A stretch of 64,000 nt of DNA from Timema cristinae (Eukaryota > Arthropoda > Insecta > Phasmatodea > Timematidae). A program made the translations under genes and the position numbers. Of this stretch, positions 1 to 9,290 are shown one piece after another (positions within the stretch are counted from its first letter, which is position 1; each line of letters begins with the position of its first letter). Under the pieces are notes generated by a model that saw only the letters and a program-made list of their open reading frames with translations, was not told the origin of the DNA and made no database searches. The stretch covers positions 1 through 64,000 of the forward strand of contig JBCFYV010005452.1 of the NCBI GenBank assembly GCA_039000515.1, written 5' to 3'.

Positions 1-1139
1 AGAAAAAACCGGGGCAAAGAAAAGAAACTTACCCAAACGCTGAAGAAAGGCTTCAGCACTTAAAAACTAAATCGATTTGGGGAGAAGAAATGCTGAGTAA
101 TGTAAATCCTGTATGTTGTGATTTTTATATAAACTAAATTTTTAGGTGCAAATTTTGAACAAAAATAGTTTTTTAAATGTTGGTTGAGAAACTTCAGCTT
201 CTGGAGCTTCAAACATCTTTAATTACAACTAAGTTTTTTTGTTGGGTATGATTTAGTAATAGTTTTTACTGTTTTGTTTTTATAATGCCAATGTACAATA
301 TAAGTTCAACCGTTTACCGAAGGAATTTTTTTGCACCGCGTCTTGTGCCCGTTTGGGCTATAACCCCCGAAGGTATTTTGGTGGTCAAAAAAGGTCACCA
401 AAAGTCACGAATCTTTGTTCCTCTAACTGAGTAGACACCCTGAATATGCTCCAGTACCAAATTTAATATGCATATTGAAGTCTTTTAAAAGAACAAATCT
501 TAATTTTCCTGAAATATGTCAGTAGTCTCAACTTAATATTTTAGAAGTGCTCTCAATTAGGGGGTTTTACTTGCAAGTGTGAAATATACAACACAGAAAA
601 TGTAGCAAGTTACTGGGTGTCATTAATAAAATTATATTACTAATGAATTAGCATGACTCGAGATCTGGGGTAGAGTTCCATTCAATTGATAATTGCAAGT
701 AAGAATAATCTGATCGTTTTTTGGGGTGAGGGTCCACATCCCTGATTTGTTATGGAGACAAATCAGATAAGAGGGAGGGTGCAAGACTAAATGCCAATTT
801 TTTAGCAGGCAGGCTCACCTGTAACATAAACTAATAAAAACACTGACGAATGATGTATAAGCCTTTCATTTGAGATGGATTGGGGCCTGTGTGTCAGACC
901 ATTGTGTAAATAGGGCCAATGACATAGTTAGTTGGGTATCAGTTATGTCATGAAAGCGTCAACTTACTAGTAACCAAGAAAATTAAAAATCTACAGGATC
1001 CTCATAGCTTGCTATACTTTCTACCCCCCATTTCTGTAACCCCTTCTTTTCATACAAATAAGAAACCACGATTTCATAAATTGCTATATCTGCTATGAGA
1101 CCCATTATGGTCACACTTACCTACTTTTTTAGTGCATTA
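1..1139. other. AT-rich non-coding stretch, no gene seen
   Basis: This is ordinary mixed-composition AT-rich sequence with stops in all frames and no recognisable protein or RNA. A small inverted repeat (GCTGAAG / CTTCAGC) lies at about 41-59. It probably belongs to the intergenic or intronic background around the LINE remnant that follows. Confidence 0.5.
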
Positions 1140-1990
1140 GTAACTTAAAGTTTCCCTTGCCGCACTTACAAAAGCACACCTCCTATTTCCCATCTTGAGC
1201 TATTCTGGCCAGTCACCTCACTACACCATATCTCTTCAGGGCCAATTCTAATGTTACCCCCTCACTGCAACTATTTTTCCCAACAGTCATCACTTACATT
1301 GGGTTTGCCAGTAAATACCTTGAACACGGTTTTAGACTCTTCCATTCCTGCCCATCCAAAACTACCCGATTTACTATACAACAATGTCTTTTGATGATAT
1401 ATGGGTTAACTCATCATTAGTAAACCCCCTCCAATCTTTGGTATTCTCATAAACCCTTTTGAAACAAAATAAAATTCCTAAGTACCTTGTTTTTGAACGC
1501 CCTAAATTTTTTTCATCGGTAAGTAAGAAACTATGTTCACAGTCATAAGAGAAACTGATAAAATTTTCTTATGTATATTATGAGTTTGTACATTCTTTGA
1601 CAGCAATGAGGTGTTTAATAACTAGCTGACCGGTGATAGCATGCATTTCATGCTGTATAAATTTCCTAATTTCCACTCTTGTGTCATATGCTAGTTTAAA
1701 ACTGTTCCTAAATATTTAAACTCGTAACCATGTTGAATTTAATGTTTGGCATAATAATCTCTAAATTATCCTCCTCAATCTGTGTTCTCTGTAATCATAA
1801 ACTTAGTCCTGTCACGTTCCACTTCTAACTAACTAGCCTCTAATCAAAATCGCATTTCTTGCAACAGATTCCTTACTTTTCCTACTCTCTTGTATTACCT
1901 TAATACATACACTAATTAAAAAGTATGAGGAAAGTGCATCTTGTTTCAATCAATGATGAATCACACGTAAATTTTTTTTTTGTCTTCCCC
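1140..1990 (-). pseudogene. Non-LTR retrotransposon (LINE) reverse transcriptase remnant
   Basis: On the minus strand several short segments, in the correct order, match the C-terminal half of LINE reverse transcriptases. At about 1812-1780 the frame reads TKFMITENTD, the usual position of the 'K-T-K-x-M' box. At 1723-1694 it reads EFKYLGTVLN, the highly typical FKYLGT motif. At about 1688-1600 it reads YDTRVEIRKFIQHE and then GQLVIKHLIAV, the region after FKYLGT that normally reads like 'EIxxRIxxG...LLKSKxLS'. At about 1215-1160 fragments resemble the 'LARMxD' segment near the C-terminus of these polymerases. Frame changes of one base separate the segments and stops are present (for example just after TKFMITENTD), so the copy is dead. 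The catalytic Y/F-A-D-D box would lie above 1900 and was not found. The FKYLGT motif itself is seen. Assignment to an RTE- or Jockey-like clade is inference, because the remnant is too short to choose. Confidence 0.62.
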
Positions 1991-3700
1991 AAAGAGTTAA
2001 AGAGTTGCAAGATCAACAAAATGTACGAGAGCTTCAAACAGTAAAGGATGGATATATTTTTTTACTCCACCTAATTAATATATACAATTTAAGAGAGGGG
2101 ATTAAAACTTGTCAAAGTAGGCCACTTTATGTGGTGAGTAAGAAAGAGAAATAGCGTGTGCAAGAGATATATATTGGAAATGGAAGGGTTAACTACAAGT
2201 GATCATTAAAGGAGTCAAAACGACATCCTGACTGACTTACACGACTTCTTAATTATTTCTTCATAAATTTCCATATTTGATTAACTTTATTTAATCATCT
2301 CCTTTCCTTAATTGACTCTAAACCTAATTTTCCCATTCAATATTCCTAAAATTAGGTAAATCTTTAATGAGCATATCAAACCGTACATTGGGCCTATGAT
2401 TAATTTTTTACAGTAACAATAAAAATAAAAATAATTTAGCTTCTCAATTTTTAGAATTTTGACTTTGCAATATGTGTCAACTCCCCTTTTTTACTGTACA
2501 ACCCTTCCTCTTATTTTGATTTTGGTGTGGTTCTTGGAATTTTGTTAGCCTCTTATTTGGGATTTTAAAATAAGCTACTGCATTTGTTTCTGGACAATTA
2601 TACTTTTTTTTTAAAATTGTGAGATCCAGTAATTTCTAAAGGTTTGGTTGTTGTGTATTATATTACAACTGAGATTTAATTCACAATCAAAACCACATTT
2701 TTTTCTTTAAATTTAGTTAAAAAAGAAAAATATTTTCCCAGGTCAGTTAAAACAGTTGTTGCGATGACAACTACACATATATTATGTTACATGAGCTCAA
2801 ATATGTCAAATTAGTGGTTTTTTTTAAAGCATATTCAGGGGTCTAAAATCACATCAATCCTTGAGTTAGGGGGAGTGTGTTGGGGCTGTATCTTTCTGCT
2901 AGTAAAGGGGAAATTTGGGCACACTATAAACCTCTCCTCACCCCCTATTTTATTAACGTTTAGAGTACAGCACATATGCGTTTTATATCTTCAATTAAGG
3001 ATCATTGTTGGTTATCATTGCAAAATACAAATATAAATTTTACCCTTTAAGAAAAAATATAGATATATACAAACTACTTAAGAACTGTGTTTAAGCTTAC
3101 AAAACTGTTAAGTTTGAGTTTTAGTTTTTAACAAAGCCAGCAGTTTTGTGAAATACACTGGGACAATATAAAACTGCAGACACAATTATGATATTTTTAT
3201 TAATCCTTTAATATATTTTAAAATATTATTGACACATGAGAACACATTTAAATACGCTCTTCGCTCCAACTATATGACAGGTCCCCTCAAATAGCTCTTA
3301 AGGTATCCCCTCACAGTTTCATCTTTTTCTCTATTCACAATTACCCTTTCCAATCTCCTTTATTCTCCTTTTTTTCAAAGGGAATTTAGGGTGTATTAGA
3401 AATAAAACAGGGCCCAAACCTATACTCTGCCTTTCGGCATAAAGCTTTTAAACTCCCTATGCTGTTATAAAATTTCATTACATTAAATGAAATATGTTTA
3501 TAAAAGTTGTCATTATTTGAAACAATAGAAAAAACAAATTCTGTTCATAGTAAAGTGACTACTTTAGTTATTGTTCATACATGATTTTTTTCTTATATTC
3601 CTTTATATCATTTCTTTTTACAATTTTTGCCAAATCAAATTAAGCCATTCTATGATAAGATGCCTAGATTTATTTCCATCATGATTTTTTTTTTTTACAG
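1991..3700. other. AT-rich non-coding stretch
   Basis: No open frame of note and no RNA gene is visible. One short stretch at about 2868-2895 resembles the end of an LTR retrotransposon (purine tract followed by TG). The last 15 bases before 3701 form a pyrimidine tract ending in ACAG, a good splice acceptor, so part of this stretch could be intron on the plus strand. Confidence 0.45.
2866..2960 (+). repeat. Possible polypurine tract and LTR start of a second copia-like element
   Basis: The purine run AGGGGGAG is followed directly by TGTGTTGGGG. This resembles the PPT/LTR junction of the well-preserved copia element at 7985-8000 (AGGGAAG then TGTTGGAATG). No coding remnant or matching second LTR was recognised nearby, so this is only a candidate solo or truncated LTR. 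Confidence 0.22.
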
Positions 3701-3783
3701 CATCATACGGAAACACAAGCTTGGAAGATCCAAGCAAAGGTAATGCTCTTAAGCAAGCTAATCTAAAACAGAACGGCGCATAA
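3701..3783 (+). CDS. Candidate terminal coding exon of an unidentified host gene
   Basis: A run of 14 T followed by ACAG (3683-3700) is a strong splice acceptor. The sequence that follows is open in one frame (first full codon at 3703) for 26 codons to TAA at 3781-3783. It reads SYGNTSLEDPSKGNALKQ and then ANLKQNGA. Codon use is mixed (AGC, GGA, CCA, AAG, CAG) and unlike the surrounding AT-rich DNA. An AATAAA at 4024-4029 could serve as the polyadenylation signal, which would give a 3' UTR of about 240 bases. The protein is not recognised and no upstream exon was identified in the window. Two alternatives remain. There is an internal GT at 3739 (AAG|GTAATG), so the exon could instead be a 38-base internal exon. 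Or the open frame could be chance. A second frame from about 3763 stays open for over 60 codons to about 3942, which weakens the choice. Confidence 0.3.
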
Positions 3784-4513
3784 TAACACTACAGAGAGAA
3801 CATGAAGCTAAGCTTCATTTAATGCTCCGCCACTTTGCTGAAGAAACGAGTAGCACTCAGGGTGGAAGGAGTTTCACAAGCCTTTTCATACTAGACAGTT
3901 TATCTAAGTTGGAAAAAACAAACGTGAAAACAAGAATCTAAAGAAAAAATTCAAGAGCTTAAGCAGTCATGCAAATGGCTTGTCATTGTATGTTTTTTTT
4001 AAATAATCTGAAATTATTTAAAAAATAAATGTTATATGTTAAATATTTTAAGGTCCTCAAAGCCCACTTAAATTTTTAATTCAAGTTACATTAGTGTTTA
4101 AATTATTCAAAGTAAAATGGTTAAATCCAATATAGCACAAAATTTAACTTTCTAACATTAGTAGGATTTTTTCCCCTCAATTCTTATTTTTTTCACATTA
4201 ATTCTGTACATGCTATAGAAAATAAAAATATAACTAAATGATTAAAAAATATCACATTCAATTAATGTCTGATTCTGTTAGTTAAGCTTAACCTAAATTT
4301 AATGTAGGGCTAAATTACTAGTAACATCATAATAGCTCTATAAAAAATTCAATTTTGAAATTTAAAAAAAAACCTTTATTAAAAAAAAATCTCTGATGGC
4401 AGTTTTGTAATGCCAAATCTCTTTAAATTCTGAGAATTCGACGACCCATTTCTGATTTTAAGTTTAGTAAATGATAAGTTCTTTCACTCATGTTTCTTGA
4501 CATATATATTTAT
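3784..4513. other. AT-rich stretch, possible 3' UTR then spacer
   Basis: About 3784-4050 would be the 3' UTR of the candidate exon, including AATAAA at 4024-4029. The remainder up to the copia LTR is AT-rich, with no frame or repeat that I recognise. A different plus-strand frame is open from about 3763 to 3942 (for example HLMLRHFAEETSSTQGG) without a recognised match. Confidence 0.35.
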
Positions 4514-4769
4514 AGATTTAAATGTTTGGTATTCTTTTTATAGCTTTTTACAAAGTTGCAGTGGTTTTAGTGAAGCCACTCTAAGCATAACTGCGCAGTG
4601 CATAATCTTTGGCAGACAAAAAGACAGTCCATCATGCCCGTTATAAGATTGGGATGCACATCTGTGACTTCGTCACTTGTATTTTTATTGTACCCTACAA
4701 ATGTAATATTTTTCTTGTGTTATATTGTTTTATTTACCGTTCACTTGACCCGCAGCAATCCTTCTAGCA
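4514..4769 (+). repeat. 5' LTR of copia element
   Basis: This aligns with the 3' LTR at 7992-8247. The clearest shared blocks are around TAGTGAAGCCA (near 4569 and 8049) and a long near-identical stretch starting GGATGCACATCTG (4652 and 8133), continuing through ACTTCGTCACTTGTATTTTT to the TTCACTTGACC region. It ends in CA at 4768-4769, immediately before the primer-binding site. The first bases have lost the TGTTGG start, so the 5' boundary is approximate. Confidence 0.8.
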
Positions 4770-4786
4770 GATTATGGCCCAAGTTG
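4770..4786 (+). other. Primer-binding site complementary to initiator tRNA-Met anticodon arm
   Basis: GATTATGGCCCAAGTT directly follows the CA end of the LTR. Its reverse complement matches the anticodon stem-loop of eukaryotic initiator tRNA-Met (CTGGGCCCATAAC) with one substitution and one missing base. Use of an internal half of this tRNA, instead of its 3' end, is the known priming mode of Drosophila copia and relatives. Confidence 0.65.
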
Positions 4787-4869
4787 GCGAGTGTTTTTTC
4801 AAAAAGCCAGTAATAACATAAAAAATAAACGGATGCGCGAAAGAGCTCTGAGATCAATGCCAAACACCT

Positions 4870-5420
4870 TATCAAGGATCTCACTCCTAGGCATAGAAAA
4901 TTATGAGGAATCTGCAAAAGCAGGCCGTGTTAATTAAAGCTGACTTATGGAGTTCGTGAACGTGGTGAGTTAAAACCAACTTGATAAATGATCACACCAA
5001 TGTGCAAAAATGGGTGCGCAATGATATGAAGGCGGGTCGAACATAATTCTGTCTAATCCTCAAGCAAACTCAAACAATGAAAATTTGTGAGACATTGTTA
5101 AAATGTGACGGAAATGGGGAAAAGATATCAATCAAAAGACCAGGCATGTAAGCAAAACCCTTTGAAGAGTTAATGCTACAGAAAATTGCAGATATTAGTG
5201 ATATGCCATGCATGTGAACAGTTTTTTTCAACTCGATAGACAAGTTGAACGACATGGAAGTCGCGATCAACCAGATGTGTTGATGAATTTATTACTATAT
5301 AGTTAACCCTGAGTTTTGAAAACTTACGGTGCGCCATTTTAATCGGGCTACACCGCATCAAATCAAGAAAAATGATGCTGATAAGAGTGATTCGCTGAAC
5401 GTGTCGCGAATAGCATTTTT
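4870..5420 (+). pseudogene. Copia gag (capsid) remnant
   Basis: Several segments match copia-type Gag (UBN2/gag-polypeptide family), spread over different frames. Near the start is ENYEESAKAG, then LMEFVNV (the 'ADLWEFVNG' region). WVRNDMKAG follows at about 5009. PFEELMLQKIADISD lies at about 5160-5206. FFNSIDKLNDMEVAIN at about 5225-5272 is the best-conserved stretch. A region corresponding to 'LLYSLP..FENFRCAI' lies at about 5290-5345. Gag would form the particle that packages element RNA. Stops and frame changes separate the segments. The CCHC zinc knuckle expected after about 5400 is not present, and the sequence passes almost directly to the pre-integrase domain, so an internal deletion removed the zinc knuckle and the aspartic protease. 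Confidence 0.75.
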
Positions 5421-5529
5421 GCAAAGAAAAATTGTAGTGGCGAGATCGAGAAACAATCTCGACTACGTACTTGTGTTCGAACAAGACATGTGCACTGTAC
5501 TTCATTTTCAAAAAAAAGCAAAGTTCCAT

Positions 5530-7915
5530 TTGAATTGTTACACAGATGCCTGGGTCACACAAATGCAAATGACATCGGGGATGCGGTTCATAAATGTGCC
5601 GTAAAGGAGTTGTGCTGACAGATTCAACAGAACTGTCAACAAGAATTCTTTGATGTGATACATTTAAATGTATCAACCTATGAACAGCTTCCAAGGGGGA
5701 ACGAAGTATTTAGTCATATTTATCGACAACACCAGAGGTGCAGATTTGGTTCTTTAAGGTTAAAGGGCTGAAGCATTAAAGGGCCACTATTGAAAACATA
5801 ACCTTGCGAAAACCAGAAGGTAATACTATAAAGTGCTTGCAGTACAACAATGGCAGAGAATATACTAATAAAGAGTTAGATAATTACTTGAAAAGGAAAG
5901 GGGATCACTAGGAGGTTGACTTCACATACAACCCGGGGCAGAATGGTACGAGAAAGAAAGAATTTTCTCTCTTCTTGACATCACTAGTGCCTTCTGTTGG
6001 AAGCGAATTTTTCCAATTCCTTTTGGGCTGAGGCAGTTAATACTGCAAATAACCTCCGAAATCGTTGCCAACAAAAAAGCTTGGACGTCGGACACCATAA
6101 GAGAAGGACTGTGGAGCACCGGGCGTATCTTTTCAGGTGTTTGGCAGTGAAGTGCTTTACTTGACAGGGAAAAGGGTCTTCCCTTCTACGTGGATTATTT
6201 CATAGTGTACCGTGTTGTTATCCCAAGAAGTGTTGAGTGGTGAAAAGTCGCGACATCAATTCATGGGGATACAACCTCATTTGATAAGGGGACACCAAAC
6301 GGACCGGAAGGAAGCACAAAGGGTGAAACTCTACACAAGCTCGACAATTTGTGGACATCGAATTTCCTCCAAGGTTCCGCACTGAAGCTAATCACCAAGC
6401 ACACACACTAGGATTACATAGATAGGTATTCATCAGCTTTGACAACACCGTTGAAGCATATACCCACCATCTGGTGTTCGGGCGAAGAGGGACATCTTCA
6501 CCACCCCCGATGACATGGCACCTGACGTAGACATGCTCTGGAAATATATCATAATGCAAGGACTGCGGCTAGCCAAGAAATGTCATGTCAGTTTCGAAGG
6601 GAAGACCGAAGAACAGTACCAAGTCATTCAATTCGGGCCAAAAACGCTGAGGTGTGGCAAAGGCGTTTCTCTTGAAATATCTATGAAAGAGGCCATGTGC
6701 GGTACTGAGCGGACGAATGATGTCGAGCCATTGGCACTGAGAAAATCCATTATGAGGAACAAGACTTGATACTCGTTGATCGTCCTAGAGGATCACAAGT
6801 CGTCAAAGTCGAATCGTTCTTAGGAACAAGCTCCTCCAAAGGGCAGACTTGAGATAAAAAAAAAAGCACACTTGGTTCCAACCCCATCAAGATGGCAGGC
6901 TTGAGATAAAAAAAAAACACACTTGTTTTGCTCAAGGTTTTAGTCGGCAACCCTGTGTTCAATACACACAAACATTCGCCCCAGGGGCTCGAATAGTTCC
7001 ATTCATTATGCATCCATTGTAGCCCATATGGAATGAAGATTAGGCACTTTGATGTGGAAACTGCATACCTGAATGGACACTTAAAGAAGAGCTTATATGG
7101 ACCACCAAGAATTACAAGAAATCCTTCAGCCTTGTTGATTTGGGGGCCCAAAGACAATTGGGATAAAAGCAAAGAAACAAGCTTGAGGAATTGATAGGGG
7201 GAAAAGGGTTTTCCGCCTAAGAAATCTCTGTAGGGTTTGTAACAAGTTTGGAAGGAGCGGGTTTTATCAATATGGACGAAACCTTGAGAAGCCCTGGTGC
7301 TCCCTCTTCAGTTTCAGACCCTTTTTTTCCATAGGATTCAAGTGAAGGGACATTACACTAATTGCAACTTTTGTCGATAACATCCAAAATAACCTCCCCG
7401 ACATGAAGGAATTGCTGAAATCTGTAGAAGAATGGCCAAACCATTTGAGCAAGGATCTGGCTATGGAAAATCTTGCCGGGGGGATGGAGTTAAACCAGAC
7501 GAAGGCAGGTGTTTGGGGCACCACAGGGCTACGTACGTGACTGCTTTCACGATTCGGCATGTCCAAATCAAACTTGTAGCCACCCCCGTGATAAAAGTTT
7601 GAAGCTGAGGAAAATGAAGAGCAGTCAAAATATATTAAAGGCTTCTTACCGCTAGCGGGTAGCCTCTTACATACTTGGGTATGACTACAAGGTCAACATA
7701 TCATTTGCTGTAACAATCTGGGCATTTAACAACTGCTATGGCACTGATCACTGGAATGCCACCAAGCAGTATTCTCTATCTAAGGGTTCCATAAACGTGG
7801 GGTTGATGTGTGGCTCTGATTCAGGACCATCAAAATTTATATATGCAGACTGGAAGTTGCCCGAAGACAGAGTAACGAACGACCAAGCGCAGACTTCTTA
7901 ACAAAAGACTGCCGG
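5530..7915 (+). pseudogene. Copia pol remnant: integrase, reverse transcriptase, RNase H
   Basis: The pre-integrase motif reads LLHRCLGHTNANDI at about 5533-5577 (the LWHRRLGH box). The integrase core starts near 5650 (DVIHLNVS). It retains the region of the second acidic residue as YNNGREYTNKELDNYLKRKG (about 5845-5905), where the usual SDNGGEY has lost its Asp, and then TYNPGQNG (about 5926-5950). The connection to reverse transcriptase includes LVDRPRGSQVVKVESF near 6775-6822. The polymerase shows HFDVETAYLNGHLKE at about 7044-7090 and, near 7360, IATFVDN where the catalytic YVDD is normally found, so the second Asp is replaced by Asn. LAGSLLHT and later ADW fragments near 7655-7850 mark RNase H. 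Frameshifts are frequent (for example in the LAGSLL segment) and there are two AAAAAAAA slips near 6860 and 6910. The copy is dead as read. Confidence 0.82.
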
Positions 7916-7984
7916 GATTAACACATGCAATTAGATCAGCCTGACTGGTGATTTCCAATATGACTTTCTTTTGACAACCTACTC

Positions 7985-7991
7985 AGGGAAG
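7985..7991 (+). other. Polypurine tract of copia element
   Basis: AGGGAAG sits directly before TGTTGGAATG, the start of the 3' LTR. This is the usual position for plus-strand DNA priming in LTR elements. Confidence 0.7.
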
Positions 7992-8247
7992 TGTTGGAAT
8001 GTTGGTATTGTTTTGTATCTCGTTACAGCTGCAGTTGTGCAGTTGTATAGTGAAGCCATCTTTAAGTGTGAACATGCGCAGCACTACCCTTGGAGACAAT
8101 AAAATAGTCAAGTCAGCCTTTTTTTAATTTTTGGATGCACATCTGGACTTCGTCACTTGTATTTTTATTGTACTAACTACTGTAGGCTTTCTTGTGTTAT
8201 CTTGTTTATTTACGGCCACTTGACCCTGGGGCGTTCCTTCTCTAACT
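7992..8247 (+). repeat. 3' LTR of copia element
   Basis: It starts with TGTTGGAATGTTGG, close to the start of the Drosophila copia LTR, and pairs with the 5' LTR over its length. It ends near TTCTCTAAC at 8238-8246, in a TA-rich flank. A CAATAAAAT near 8097 may be the element's polyadenylation signal. Confidence 0.8.
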
Positions 8248-8321
8248 ATATACATATGTTTTTGTGTATGTGTGTGTGTATATATAATAAATATAAAGAT
8301 AGAGAGAGAAATATACATATA
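8248..8321. repeat. Microsatellite (GT)n, (TA)n, (GA)n
   Basis: Impure GT, TA and GA dinucleotide repeats lie between the copia 3' LTR and the TIR element. Confidence 0.8.
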
Positions 8322-9060
8322 CAGTCAATTCTGGTTATAATTAACCTCTAGGGACTCAGATATGTTATTCATTATGTCCAAATTCACTAAAACCAGTTTT
8401 TTTATCTGAAAGTTGTGGTTAGCTACAAACAAATAAGATTCAAACCAAACGCAATCAATCTTTATTGAAATCTATTAATAATCTTAAAAAAAATTGGTTG
8501 TAACCTTTTTTTTCTTTATACTGTTTTATGTTTAAAATTTATTCCAGATCCTTCTCTAAGATCTTGCTTTTTCCACACTTGATTCCACACTATCCATGCA
8601 TTCAAAAAACTAAACCAAGTAAAAAGTTTTTTTTTGATTTTCATATACCCTCTTAAAGAAAGGGAAATTTGGGAAAAAATACTAAATTATGTTCCCCAAA
8701 ATCGAAGTTGAGGGTTCATTATAAACAAATTTTTTAACACACATTGAAATAATGTGGGCTGAAAACTAAAGAATTAGGTTCGCTGTAGCCGAATGTTCAA
8801 CTTTGGCATCGCAATGACCTTTACCAAACATTTGCTTCTTCTGCTTTTGCACTCCATTCTATTTTTTTCCCCACTTTTTTTTTCTTATACCCTTGTCATT
8901 ATGGAAGGAAAATCCTGATTTGGGCTTGAAAAAAATTTAATATAAAATTTTTTTTTATACATAAAACAGTTTTTCTATGAAATTTTTACGGGATTTATCA
9001 AAACCTCGATATATAGAGAATTTCGATACACAGAAGTTTGATATAAGGAGGGGCCCACTG
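8322..9060. mobile_element. Non-autonomous TIR DNA transposon, pogo/Tigger-like
   Basis: The left end begins CAGTCAATTCTGGTTATAAT. The right end, read on the other strand, begins CAGTGGGCCCCTCCTTATAT and continues with TGTGTATCGAAATTCTC. CAGT ends followed by a 'TTATAAC...GATAT' theme are typical of pogo/Tigger elements and their MITEs. A TA precedes the left CAGT, as expected for a TA target duplication. The right flank is CA, so the duplication is imperfect. The internal 640 bp contains no transposase frame, so the copy would depend on a transposase encoded elsewhere. The ends are diverged from each other, which indicates age. Confidence 0.55.
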
Positions 9061-9290
9061 CATATTTTAATTCTCCACATAGCTTTCACAAATAATAATA
9101 AAATAATTTAAATTACCAATATTGTTTAAAAAAGTCACAAAAGAATTTACAATAATGAAATGTTTTAAACTAAAAATATAACATGAAAGCATTTTTCTTT
9201 TTTATTTTTTAAAATAATTATTTTTTCTCTTTCACTTAATTTAATTTTCATAATTATTTCTTTTATTTTTTTTAACAGTACCAAAATACG
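9061..9290. other. AT-rich spacer at the texture boundary
   Basis: Normal AT-rich sequence that ends near CCAAAATACGGAAG (about 9283-9296). After this, short homopolymer runs dominate. Confidence 0.5.

Larger units (their letters stand above)
4514..8247 (+). mobile_element. Ty1/copia LTR retrotransposon, decayed, both LTRs present
   Basis: The parts are in canonical order: 5' LTR (about 4514-4769), primer-binding site (4770-4786), gag remnant (about 4870-5420), pre-integrase domain, integrase, reverse transcriptase and RNase H (about 5530-7915), polypurine tract (7985-7991) and 3' LTR (7992 to about 8247). Integrase before reverse transcriptase defines the copia order. The internal region is about 3.2 kb, short for a copia element, mainly because the gag zinc knuckle and protease are missing around 5400-5530. 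Frameshifts and stops are present throughout, so it is not functional as read. The anticodon-arm primer site and the LTR start TGTTGGAAT are shared with the Drosophila copia lineage. The target-site duplication is unclear because both flanks are TA-rich. Confidence 0.85.

Noticed and set aside
40..60. Short hairpin (GCTGAAG/CTTCAGC) next to a GTAAGT on the minus strand
   Set aside because: A 7-bp stem and one donor-like hexamer are expected by chance, and no minus-strand exon could be built.
5176..5694. 172-codon minus-strand frame
   Set aside because: It is antisense to copia gag and the pre-integrase region, whose sense-strand motifs are clear.
6750..7566. 140- and 99-codon minus-strand frames
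   Set aside because: They are antisense to the copia reverse transcriptase.
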